Shown one piece after another: positions 36,286 through 45,035 of a DNA stretch of 64,000 bases. The translations under genes and the position numbers were made by a program. The notes below the pieces were generated by a model. It searched no databases, was not told the DNA's origin, and saw only the letters and a program-made list of their open reading frames with translations. The DNA is from Alkaliphilus flagellatus (lineage in GTDB: Bacteria; Bacillota; Clostridia; Peptostreptococcales; Natronincolaceae): contig NZ_JAHLQK010000003.1 of the NCBI RefSeq assembly GCF_018919215.1, positions 62,001 through 126,000 of the forward strand, read 5' to 3'. Every line of letters starts with the position of its first letter. The stretch's first letter is position 1.

Positions 36286-38514
36286 TTATAATTTTAAATT
36301 TGTATTATATAGAAAGCATGGGTCAATCTCCACTAAATCAACATTTTGTCCTTTCTCAGTTGGTAACTTTATCGCTTCTTTTATTGTAAATTTGTACTTG
36401 TAGCCCTCAACATTATATCCTCTATTACTATCTACATTATCTATTGAAAAATTACTATCTATAAACATAACATTTTTTCCATCAATTTGGCCAACAAATG
36501 CTTGAGCATATATTTTGTTATTAAAACTTTCTCCATTTAGTTCTTCTTTTTTACGAAAATCAAATTTGCCATTTTCATCAACATTAACGTAAACATTAAG
36601 ATGCATAATATTTTTTAAATATATAGAGTGTAGTGCATCATAACCACTTTCTTTAAACTCTTCTAATGTCTTGACAATTTTAATTCTTTTACCATCGCGC
36701 ATCTCAAAAGATTCATTATATTTTCGTAACCTTTCAACTTCTTCTGGTGAGCAATCTATATATAGTCCATTTCTCCAGTCTTTGTCACTTTCATTATGGA
36801 ATTCAAATTCTGTTCTAATACTTTCGAAAGCCTCTCTATCAATTGCACACAAAGCACCTTCTATTTTATATTTAGTGTTTTTATTCACAGTACCTTCTTT
36901 GTAATTCTTATCTACAAATAATATAGCACCAGTATCAAAAATTCCTACAAATACCTTACTTTCAATTTTATCTTGTAGATTATTAGCTTCAACTTCTGTT
37001 TTCGATAGTATAGTCTTACCTTTAAATTCTTCGGATATTTTGAAATAATCCGTTGGCTTTACCTCATCTAAATATATCCTCAAATTAATGTAATAGTCTA
37101 CGTTACGCAAATCTTCTCTAGTTTTTATTGTTTTAAAAACTGTCTCATCTTCATCATAAATTTCATCTTGTTTATTATTTTCATTTTGGTATTCTGTACT
37201 TTTTTCAGTATAATCATTATTAACTGGCGCTTGAAACATAAAATTTAATTTAAAGAATAAAAATGTTAATATTGATAAAATTGTAATTACTTTAATTCTT
37301 GCTTTTTTCATAGAGGCTTCTGTTTTTTGTCTTTTATTTTTCTTTTTAACAACTTTTTTCTTTTTAGGTTTATATTTTTTTAACTTTAAGGGCTTAACAT
37401 TCCTTCCTTCTAATTCTGCTTCTATAGTTTTTAGACATTTTTTTATTCCTCTATTTTTAGGTTTAAGTTCTAGTGCTCTTTTGAAACTTTCCTTTGCTTT
37501 TATTAAATTGCCAGTAAAATAATAGCAGTATCCTATACTATTTAATGCTATTATATCGTTACTGTTAGCAGTCAAGCATATTTCAAAATATGACAAAGCT
37601 TCTGCAAAATATCTCTTTCTTCCTAAAATACTCCCAATCCATAAGGCAACATTTAAGTCAAATTTATTTATTTCAAAAGCTAATTTATAAAATTCTAATG
37701 ATTTATCTAAATCTCTAATTTCATAATAGAATCTTCCTATTAATTTTAATAATTCTGCATCATGTTTAAATATCTCATAAGCTGAAAGTAAACACTCTTG
37801 AGCCTCGTAATAATCTCTATTTTTTAATGCTTTACAACCTTGATTTCGTAATGATAAATATTTTTCAATAAAATTTGGATCTATTTGTTTTATATACTCA
37901 TATTTAAATTGACTAATATTTTGCAAAGTGTTAAAAACTTCTTCAACGGTTTCTCTATCATATTTTTCATATAAATTTCTTTCTTTTTTAGTCCAATTAA
38001 AATAATGATCTAATATACACCATATATTTAGAGGTAAATCTTTGCGATTTAATAAAAATTCAAACATATAGTCTTCTATAATAGGAGCACTATAGACATT
38101 CCAAACTACATCCATATTTAATAATTCTTCCCATACTTCAGTATTTTTCTTTAAGGAATTATCATTATAAATTTCATTTAGTTTATCTAAAAATTCTTCT
38201 ATTTTTTGATTCATATAATCATTATTGTTCTGTTCTTCATAATTGTTATTAATATTTTGGTATTGCTTTTTAATTATTTTTTCATTTACATCTAATTCAT
38301 CATTAATATTTTCAACTAAGTTAATATGTAAATTTTGTTGTTTATTATTATTCTTAACATCTTTTATAGCTTTATCATATGCTTCTCTAAGTCTTTGGTA
38401 GCCTTCAGGGTCTTCTTCCGGATTATATATTTTTAATAATTTTGCATAAGCTTTTTTTATAGTTTTTAAGTCACTATCATAGGATATTCCTAAGATTTCC
38501 CACCAATTCATCAT
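36286..38514 (-). CDS. Membrane J-like/TPR co-chaperone (DjlC-like) with duplicated outer domain
   Basis: This is a 742-residue protein. Residues 1-50 form a J-like domain (NWWEILGISYDSDLKTIKKAY) in which the HPD motif is NPE at 31-33. TPR repeats follow at about 215-365. A very basic stretch comes next, then one membrane helix at about 404-420. By the positive-inside rule the J/TPR part is cytoplasmic and the C-terminal 320 residues are outside. That outer part contains two copies of one domain, each with an FVGxxD...(F/I)xD pattern. Its ATG overlaps the Hsp70 stop by one base. It resembles the E. coli DjlB/DjlC partners of HscC. Confidence 0.8.
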   Translation of the reverse strand: MMNWWEILGISYDSDLKTIKKAYAKLLKIYNPEEDPEGYQRLREAYDKAIKDVKNNNKQQNLHINLVENINDELDVNEKIIKKQYQNINNNYEEQNNNDYMNQKIEEFLDKLNEIYNDNSLKKNTEVWEELLNMDVVWNVYSAPIIEDYMFEFLLNRKDLPLNIWCILDHYFNWTKKERNLYEKYDRETVEEVFNTLQNISQFKYEYIKQIDPNFIEKYLSLRNQGCKALKNRDYYEAQECLLSAYEIFKHDAELLKLIGRFYYEIRDLDKSLEFYKLAFEINKFDLNVALWIGSILGRKRYFAEALSYFEICLTANSNDIIALNSIGYCYYFTGNLIKAKESFKRALELKPKNRGIKKCLKTIEAELEGRNVKPLKLKKYKPKKKKVVKKKNKRQKTEASMKKARIKVITILSILTFLFFKLNFMFQAPVNNDYTEKSTEYQNENNKQDEIYDEDETVFKTIKTREDLRNVDYYINLRIYLDEVKPTDYFKISEEFKGKTILSKTEVEANNLQDKIESKVFVGIFDTGAILFVDKNYKEGTVNKNTKYKIEGALCAIDREAFESIRTEFEFHNESDKDWRNGLYIDCSPEEVERLRKYNESFEMRDGKRIKIVKTLEEFKESGYDALHSIYLKNIMHLNVYVNVDENGKFDFRKKEELNGESFNNKIYAQAFVGQIDGKNVMFIDSNFSIDNVDSNRGYNVEGYKYKFTIKEAIKLPTEKGQNVDLVEIDPCFLYNTNLKL

Positions 38515-40208
38515 TAATAATACTTCTCCAATTCATCTAATTTTTCAACAAGTAACTTAGCATTTTTCTCGATAAGTCTAGGATTTTGAGTTAACAAAGT
38601 TTTTTCGAAGGCATCTAATAATGATGATATATGTTCTCGCTTATCGCCAAGTGACTCTTCATATAATCTTTCTCCTCTAGCTAAGAGTAATCGATTTTCA
38701 GTTTTATCTCTTGGATGAATTTTTATATCTCTAAGTTCTAGCATACGCTGTTTTACTTCCTCTTCTGACATTGCATTTTCAGAGTTTTGAATTATTAATG
38801 ATTTCTTTTCTCCTGTGCTTAGTAGAGTAGTTTCTACTTCTAATAATCCATTTATATCATATGTATATCTAAGATCTATCATTTGTTCTCCTGCTTTTCC
38901 TCGTGGTACTGAAATTTCTAATTCGCCAATCTCTATATTATTTTCAACTCGCCTACTTTCACCTTGATATACATTAATTGACATACTAGTCTGATTGTCT
39001 CTAATAGTTACTAATTTTTCAACTTTACTTATTGGTATTGGCGAATTTCTTTCAATTATAGGTAGAAAATATCCTGATTCATAATTACCATTACCTAAAT
39101 CATTTACTATAGACACTCCTAAAGTATAGGGACATACATCTGTTAATACCAATTCTTTTAAATCCGAATTTCTTGATTTTAAAGCTGCTTGTATTGCTGC
39201 ACCTAATGCTACTGCTTCATCTGGATTTATATTAGAATATGGCAATTTATTAAACATTTTGCTAACTACAGATCTTACTAGAGGCATTCTTGTACTTCCT
39301 CCAATTAGGATAATGGCTTCAATTTCTGCCGGTGATATGTCAGCATCTCTAAGAGCTCTTTCTACTGGATGGCGTAACCTTAAAATTATTTCTGAACATA
39401 TTTTTGCAAACTTATTTCTATTAATTTCAATTTCAAAATATTTTTCATTTATAGTTAAACTCATAATTGCATTTTCTTGGTTTGACAATGATTTTTTGCA
39501 AAGTTCAGCTTGTTTGCATAAAGCTGATAATGTCTTTTTATCTAATACTTTTAAATCTAAATCATTTTCCTGTAAAAAGTAGTCAACAAGTATTTTATTA
39601 AAATCTTCACCGCCTAAATAATTGTCTCCAGCTATAGATTTTACTTCCATTACACCTTCAAAAAGTTCCAGTACTGATATGTCAAAGGTTCCTCCGCCTA
39701 AATCAAATACTAAAAACTGTGTTTCATCATTTTCCTGATGCAATCCATAAGCTATGGCAGCTGCTGTTGGCTCACTAATTAATCTTTCAACTTTAAGTCC
39801 TGCAAGTTCACCAGCTCTTTTAGTTGCCTTACGTTGAGCATCATTAAAATAAGCAGGGACGCTTATAACAGCTTCTACAACTTCTTCACCTATATATTTT
39901 TCTGCATCTTCTTTTAATGATTTTAAAATAAATGAAGATAATTCTTCAGGTGTAAATATATAAGATCCTAAATTAAATTTTTTTGATGATCCCATAAATC
40001 TTTTAAAGTTGCATGCTGTGGACTCAGGATGGGTAATAAGTCTTTCTTTTGCCACATCTCCAACTAAAATTTCATTATTCTCATCAACACTCACAATCGA
40101 TGGTGTTGAATGTTTTCTTAGAACGTTTGATATAATTTGAGCTTGCCCATCTTTCCAAATAGCAGCTAAACTGTTTGTAGTTCCTAAATCTATTCCAATA
40201 ATAGCTAT
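38514..40208 (-). CDS. hscC: HscC-type Hsp70 chaperone, apparent ATA start
   Basis: This roughly 564-residue Hsp70 has the usual nucleotide-binding domain (GIDLGTTNSLAA, VFDLGGGTFDISVLE, ILIGGSTRMP) and a substrate domain, but a short C-terminal lid. That fits HscC (about 556 residues in E. coli) better than DnaK. The first ATG/GTG/TTG in frame, GTG at 40094, would delete the phosphate-binding loop. The canonical N-terminus is encoded upstream from an ATA at 40208, placed 8 bases after AAGGAGG. It forms an operon with the J-like/TPR gene. Confidence 0.85.
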   Translation of the reverse strand: MAIIGIDLGTTNSLAAIWKDGQAQIISNVLRKHSTPSIVSVDENNEILVGDVAKERLITHPESTACNFKRFMGSSKKFNLGSYIFTPEELSSFILKSLKEDAEKYIGEEVVEAVISVPAYFNDAQRKATKRAGELAGLKVERLISEPTAAAIAYGLHQENDETQFLVFDLGGGTFDISVLELFEGVMEVKSIAGDNYLGGEDFNKILVDYFLQENDLDLKVLDKKTLSALCKQAELCKKSLSNQENAIMSLTINEKYFEIEINRNKFAKICSEIILRLRHPVERALRDADISPAEIEAIILIGGSTRMPLVRSVVSKMFNKLPYSNINPDEAVALGAAIQAALKSRNSDLKELVLTDVCPYTLGVSIVNDLGNGNYESGYFLPIIERNSPIPISKVEKLVTIRDNQTSMSINVYQGESRRVENNIEIGELEISVPRGKAGEQMIDLRYTYDINGLLEVETTLLSTGEKKSLIIQNSENAMSEEEVKQRMLELRDIKIHPRDKTENRLLLARGERLYEESLGDKREHISSLLDAFEKTLLTQNPRLIEKNAKLLVEKLDELEKYY

Positions 40209-40544
40209 AATAATCTCCTCCTTAATTACATTAAAGAAAACTTATTTAAAAGCTTCTAGACAATTTTTAAAGTTCTCAAAAAAGCTGTTTAAAATTGCTA
40301 ATTTTTTAATATCAATTATATAATATAAGGTTAATCTGTTATATGTCAATTGAAATACCTAATCCGTGTTATTTCCTCTTTGCCCCTAACTACTATGTTA
40401 GAACCAAAGAACTTAATTTTAAGCATCAAAGGATTACGTATAAACAAATAATGCATATGTTTGCTTATGCATAGACAAATTCTCAAAAACAACGTATAAT
40501 GTAAATAAAATAAATAGTATTCATATTGAAAGGAATTGAGTTTT
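40209..40544. other. Divergent intergenic region hscC / DUF2087 regulator
   Basis: It holds the hscC promoter on one strand and, on the other, TAGACA (40472-40477) with TATAAT (40495-40500), 17 bases apart, for the regulator gene. An ATGCATA/TATGCAT dyad at 40451-40472 touches the -35 box and may be an operator. Confidence 0.55.
40320..40349 (-). promoter_or_regulatory. Promoter of hscC
   Basis: On the minus strand, TTGACA (40349-40344) and TATTAT (40325-40320) are 18 bases apart, about 110 bases upstream of the coding start. Confidence 0.65.
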
Positions 40545-41315
40545 ATGGATATAAAATCAAATGAATTATTTTGGAGTGCCACAATAGAAGAGCTAAAAAG
40601 TGGTTTGGCAGAGAATGACCAAGAATATAGATGCATAATTTGTGAAGAGGTATTTCAAAAGGGGCGTATATATGAAATAAATTCAGAATTATATGATGCA
40701 AGGAAGACAGCAGAATTTCATATAGAATCAACCCATTATTCAATGCTTGGATACTTATTGGGGATGAATTCTGCTTTTACAGGATTGTCAGATATACAGA
40801 GAGAAGTACTAACTCTTATATCGCAAGGGCTATCTGATAAGGAGGTTGCTGCAAAGCTTGGAGTTGCTCAATCGACTATTAGAAATCATCGTTATAAACT
40901 AAGAGAAAAAGAAAAACAAGCAAAATTATTTTTAGCTTTGATGAGTCTGCTTTCAGAAAATACAAATAAAAAAATTAATAAGTTGGATAAAGATATTATA
41001 TGTGATGCTCATAAAACAGCAACAACTTTAGATGATAGATATAATATTACTGATAAGGAGAAAGAGGATATTCTTAAAACGTATATTGATGAAACAGGAG
41101 CATTGAAAAGCTATCCTGCTAAAGAAAAAAAGAAAATTATAGTATTAAAAGAGATAGTTAAGAATTTTTCTAAAGGAAAGACTTATTCAGAAAAAGAAGT
41201 TAATAGACTTTTAAAAAGAATATATGAAGATTACGCAACTATAAGAAGGGCGTTAATAGAATACGGATTTATTGAAAGAACAAATGACTGTAGTAGTTAT
41301 TGGGTAAAGGAATAA
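40545..41315 (+). CDS. LuxR-HTH / DUF2087 regulator
   Basis: This 256-residue protein has an N-terminal region with a C-x2-C pair (CIICEE) and a LuxR-type HTH at about 85-125 (LSDIQREVLTLISQGLSDKEVAAKLGVAQSTIRNHRYKLR). The C-terminal DUF2087 domain (YPAKEKKKIIVLKEIVKNF..YSEKEVNRLL..IRRALIEYGFIER) resembles a winged helix. It lies 29 bases before a GNAT gene, and the pair probably forms one unit. ATG at 40545 follows AAAGGAATTG. Confidence 0.88.
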   Translation: MDIKSNELFWSATIEELKSGLAENDQEYRCIICEEVFQKGRIYEINSELYDARKTAEFHIESTHYSMLGYLLGMNSAFTGLSDIQREVLTLISQGLSDKEVAAKLGVAQSTIRNHRYKLREKEKQAKLFLALMSLLSENTNKKINKLDKDIICDAHKTATTLDDRYNITDKEKEDILKTYIDETGALKSYPAKEKKKIIVLKEIVKNFSKGKTYSEKEVNRLLKRIYEDYATIRRALIEYGFIERTNDCSSYWVKE

Positions 41316-41344
41316 ATGACGAGTATTAAAAAGGGGGTGGGAGC

Positions 41345-42217
41345 ATGATTAAAAACTATTTAGAATTAAATAAATTTGAAGTAGAGAAGTTGATTCAGTT
41401 TATAAATAGAAATAAAACAAATAAATTATCTTATGAAGATATGGATAAACAATTCAAATCTGACGAATTTGATTTTGGTAGAGGAGTTATTTTAAAGATT
41501 AATGAAGAAGATATTATTGGAACCGCATCAATAGTATTAAAAGAATGTAATAAAAAAGGAATAGCCTATTTAACTAAGTTAGATATTAATGAAATCATAG
41601 AGGATAAGAGGGCAGTTATATGTGAGATAATAGAAGAATCTAGGAACATAGCAAAAAAATATGGATCACGGGAATTATTTTTAGGAACAATGGATGATAC
41701 AATAATTAAAATCTTAAATACTCTAAATATAGAGAAGAAATATTCGGCGATAAGGATGACTTTAGATGATAGAAGAGTTAAATATTCACCATTAAATCTA
41801 GTAAAGTTATCAGAGCATAATAAGAAAGAATACTTAATGATTTATAATGATGCATTTAAAGAAGTTCCCAATGGAGCAACGCTAACAGAGAGTGAGATTG
41901 ATGAATATATCAAAAAGGCAGATGAAAATAATTGCTATTACATAGCTACAATAAATAATGATATGGTAGGTTTTTTGCAGTTTAATATTGAACGGGGCGT
42001 GGGTGAATTTGATTTAGGTTTAATTAAAGTGGCTAGAGGAAAGGGATATGGAAAGTTGCTTTTAGAAACTGCCATTAGTTTTTTGAATTCAAAGAAAGTA
42101 ACAGAAATTAGCTTGATTGTTATAACAAAAAATATCCTGGCTTATGATATGTATAAAAAAAGAGGGTTTAAAGAAAGCAAATTAGTTAGTGATTGGTTTC
42201 AAATTGATTACGAATAA
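41345..42217 (+). CDS. Two-domain GNAT acetyltransferase
   Basis: This is a 290-residue protein. The C-terminal half is a complete GNAT domain: YYIATINNDMVGFLQF, VARGKGYGKLLLETAI as the acetyl-CoA loop, and NILAYDMYKKRGFKES. The N-terminal half looks like a second, degenerate GNAT fold. Substrate unknown. It is coupled to the DUF2087 regulator. Confidence 0.85.
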   Translation: MIKNYLELNKFEVEKLIQFINRNKTNKLSYEDMDKQFKSDEFDFGRGVILKINEEDIIGTASIVLKECNKKGIAYLTKLDINEIIEDKRAVICEIIEESRNIAKKYGSRELFLGTMDDTIIKILNTLNIEKKYSAIRMTLDDRRVKYSPLNLVKLSEHNKKEYLMIYNDAFKEVPNGATLTESEIDEYIKKADENNCYYIATINNDMVGFLQFNIERGVGEFDLGLIKVARGKGYGKLLLETAISFLNSKKVTEISLIVITKNILAYDMYKKRGFKESKLVSDWFQIDYE

Positions 42218-42244
42218 AGCCTACGAATAATAATTTCGTAGGCT
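42218..42244 (+). terminator. Terminator after the GNAT gene
   Basis: AGCCTACGAA, a 7-base loop and TTCGTAGGCT overlap the stop region and are followed by AATTATTTTG. Confidence 0.75.
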
Positions 42245-42381
42245 AATTATTTTGTACAAAAAGTTGAAATTAATATCAATAAAATACAATAAAGTTAAAT
42301 AAAATACAACAAATTGATTGACTATGGAAAGAAAATTTATTATAATTTGACAATAAAGTAATTAAGAAAGGATAAAATTTT

Positions 42382-42888
42382 ATGGAGAATAAGTTTTATA
42401 CAATAGATCAAATCGCAGAATTGCTAGGTATGCATCATAAAACTATCAGAAAATTTATAAGTGAAGGTACACTTGGAGCGAGTAAGGTTGGAAAACAGTG
42501 GAGAATTTCAAGACATGACTTAAATATTTTTATGGAAAAAAATAATGTTAGAATGGACAATGAAAAGGTAGAGGAAGAGTTAAATATTGAGCACTCTAAT
42601 GCGGGAGAAGGGGCACAAACCATATCACAGCGAATAAATGTATCAACTGTGGTAGATATTAATGGAACCGAAAAGGATGAATATATAAGAATATCAAATA
42701 CAATCATAGCTATAGCGAATTGCAAAGACCAAGAAATGGGCAAATCAACCACTCATCTAAAATATGATGAAAAAGATAAAAGATTGAGGGTAATTCTTTG
42801 GGGAAGCGTGAAATTTACAGAGAACATGTTAAATGTAATTACAATGATTACTGAACAAACAAATATAACGAGGGAAGTTGGATTATAA
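42382..42888 (+). CDS. Excisionase-type (MerR-like) HTH protein
   Basis: This 168-residue protein has an N-terminal HTH_17/excisionase domain (FYTIDQIAELLGMHHKTIRKFISEGTLGASKVGKQWRISRHDL). The C-terminal 95 residues are uncharacterised and may bind a ligand or partner. Such domains occur both in phage excisionases and in ordinary regulators. A long C-terminal extension argues for the latter. Confidence 0.8.
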   Translation: MENKFYTIDQIAELLGMHHKTIRKFISEGTLGASKVGKQWRISRHDLNIFMEKNNVRMDNEKVEEELNIEHSNAGEGAQTISQRINVSTVVDINGTEKDEYIRISNTIIAIANCKDQEMGKSTTHLKYDEKDKRLRVILWGSVKFTENMLNVITMITEQTNITREVGL

Positions 42889-42985
42889 TAAATAAATTAA
42901 GAGTTAATAGAACATATGAGGGTTTTAAAGAGTGTGAGTAAGAATATAGTGTAAAAAAAGACTAATCATTAATTGGAGGACGATT

Positions 42986-43357
42986 ATGAAAATAACTACG
43001 ATAAAAGAGAATGATATAGAAATTGCTATTGTAAATAGTAGCGAGATACTTATAACTGATGTTCAATCGGCACTGGATTTTATTGCAACAGTAAACTTTG
43101 AAGTAGGTTGCAATTGTATAATTTTGAATAAATCAGCAATGTGTGAGGACTTTTTCCACTTAAAAACACAACTTGCAGGGGAAATTTTACAAAAGTTTAT
43201 TAATTATCACATGAAAATTGCGATAGTTGGTGACTTTTCTGTGTATTCAAGTAAGAGTTTGAAAGATTTTATGTATGAGAGTAACAAAGGGAAGGATATG
43301 TTTTTCCTATCAACTGAAAAAGAGGCTGTTGAAAAATTAGTATTGGTTAACTCATAA
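42986..43357 (+). CDS. DUF4180 protein
   Basis: This 123-residue protein has the DUF4180 pattern (EIAIVNSSEILITDVQSALDFIATV, then NKSAMCEDFFHLKTQLAGEILQKFINYHMKIAIVGDFS). The fold may resemble STAS-like proteins; no function is established. ATG follows TTGGAGG. It lies about 100 bases after the HTH gene, in the same direction. Confidence 0.85.
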   Translation: MKITTIKENDIEIAIVNSSEILITDVQSALDFIATVNFEVGCNCIILNKSAMCEDFFHLKTQLAGEILQKFINYHMKIAIVGDFSVYSSKSLKDFMYESNKGKDMFFLSTEKEAVEKLVLVNS

Positions 43358-43454
43358 TATTAGTATAATTTAGAAACAAAATGACTGCGGTTTTTTGCCA
43401 GACATATTGATAAATACTGGTATTATAAGTATTGCTATATCAGCCATAAAAATC

Positions 43455-43498
43455 ATTTGGGTTATGATAATGTTCTTACATTGGATCATAACCCAAAT
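43455..43498. terminator. Bidirectional terminator between DUF4180 and decarboxylase genes
   Basis: ATTTGGGTTATGAT and ATCATAACCCAAAT form a perfect 14-bp stem between converging genes, with AAAAA on the right. Confidence 0.75.
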
Positions 43499-43525
43499 AA
43501 AAAAGAGATTCGAATAAATAAAAAA

Positions 43526-44938
43526 TTAGAAGTGGCTTTCGCTTTTGTTTGCAAGTCTTAATATTTCTTTTGCTGAGATTTCAATATCCTCATAGGTTGT
43601 TTTATAAGAACTCACACTGATTCTCATTACTGACTTGCCATTAGCTTTTGCTCCGCCAAGCCAACAAACTCCAGATTCCTGAACAGCTTTTATTAATAAT
43701 TCAGTTTCTTCATCTGATTTAAATCTTACTAATACTTGATTGAAAACAACTTCATTTAGTATCTCTAGTCCACCGGCTCGAAGCAATTCAGCAAAATAAA
43801 TTGCCTTCTGATGAAGTTCCCAGACTAATTCAGAAACTCCATTTTTACCTAATCCTTTTAACGTTGCCCATAAATCAATGGCTCTTGCTCTTCTAGACAT
43901 TTCTGATGTATATAACATACCATCCCTATTATCACTGAATATTATATAGGATCCTGTCATATGCATAGAATTAATAAGCATTTCTTTATGCTTACATAAA
44001 ATAATCCCATTATCATAGGGTGCACTTAATGTTTTATGAGCATCAACTGACCATGAATCGGCTAATTGAACATCTTTAGTAATATGATTAAACTTTTCAT
44101 TGGCAGCCGCCCAAAGCCCAAAGGCCCCATCTACATGAACCCAGGCACCTACTTCATTTGCCTTCTTACAAATTGCGCTAAAATCATCAAATGAACCTGA
44201 ATTAACATTACCAGCCTGTAAAATTAGTAACGTTTTATTATCTAATTCTGGTATTTTATCAATTCTTATTCTCTGTTGTTCATCAGCAGGTACCTTAATA
44301 AGTGTATTATTTCCAAGCCCAATGATTGAAAGTGCTTTATAAACTGTAGAATGAGCTCCTTCTCCTATAACAATTTTAATCTTAGGAGCATTAATTAATC
44401 CATTTTTTATAGCATCATAACCTAAATTCTTTAATAAAAAATTTCTACCGGTAGTTAATCCTATTATTGTTGCAGTGGAACTCCCACTTACAAAACCAGC
44501 AACTGTTTCATTTGGAAGCCCTAATAAATCTTTTAACCACTTTTCTGTAACCTCTTCTATCTTAGATGTTACTGGAGAAAGTACATACATTGCTGGATTT
44601 TGATCCCAAGTATCCGTCAGCCATTTAGTTGATAATGCCGACGGAAGAATTCCTCCGTTAACGAATCCAAAATATCTTCTACCAGTTTGTGCAACAGTTG
44701 CTGGAGACCCATAAGTATTAAGTTGATTTAAAATGTTCATAGTACTTTGAGGTTGGTCATTTAATTCCTCATCGAAAACCTTTAGATTATCAATTGCTTC
44801 TTGATCTGGATAGACCCTCATATTATCAACTTTGTTAGCATAGTTAACTGCCATTTCATGGGCTAAATTTAAATCTTCTACAAAATTATGATTTCTAATT
44901 TTTTCAAGTATTGCACTTTTATAAAGAGTATTTCTCAT
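43526..44938 (-). CDS. PLP-dependent group II decarboxylase-like enzyme
   Basis: This 470-residue fold-type I enzyme has a cofactor-stacking region (GEGAHSTVYKAL), the Asp of HVDGAFGLWA and the Schiff-base Lys in SWSVDAHKTLSAPYD. This is the layout of aromatic amino-acid and glutamate decarboxylases. Substrate cannot be told from sequence. It diverges from a MocR-type regulator, which itself has a PLP-binding domain and probably controls it. Confidence 0.88.
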   Translation of the reverse strand: MRNTLYKSAILEKIRNHNFVEDLNLAHEMAVNYANKVDNMRVYPDQEAIDNLKVFDEELNDQPQSTMNILNQLNTYGSPATVAQTGRRYFGFVNGGILPSALSTKWLTDTWDQNPAMYVLSPVTSKIEEVTEKWLKDLLGLPNETVAGFVSGSSTATIIGLTTGRNFLLKNLGYDAIKNGLINAPKIKIVIGEGAHSTVYKALSIIGLGNNTLIKVPADEQQRIRIDKIPELDNKTLLILQAGNVNSGSFDDFSAICKKANEVGAWVHVDGAFGLWAAANEKFNHITKDVQLADSWSVDAHKTLSAPYDNGIILCKHKEMLINSMHMTGSYIIFSDNRDGMLYTSEMSRRARAIDLWATLKGLGKNGVSELVWELHQKAIYFAELLRAGGLEILNEVVFNQVLVRFKSDEETELLIKAVQESGVCWLGGAKANGKSVMRISVSSYKTTYEDIEISAKEILRLANKSESHF

Positions 44939-44959
44939 ATTATCCCTCCTTTATTCTGG

Positions 44960-45021
44960 TACAATTTTAGTATATAATTACAATATAATTAATACAATCG
45001 TGCAATTGTATGGAATACAAT
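44960..45021. promoter_or_regulatory. MocR operator array and decarboxylase promoter
   Basis: TACAAT occurs at 44960, 44979, 44993 and 45016, and as the complement ATTGTA at 45005. These are five half-sites in 62 bases between the divergent genes. On the minus strand, TTGTAT (44997-44992) and TATACT (44974-44969), 17 bases apart, form the decarboxylase promoter inside the array. MocR regulators typically bind such repeated motifs. Confidence 0.75.
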
Positions 45022-45035
45022 ATGGGAGTGAAATT

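Noticed and set aside
39259-39582. 107-codon plus-strand frame inside hscC
   Set aside because: Shadow of the Hsp70 coding sequence; no start signals.
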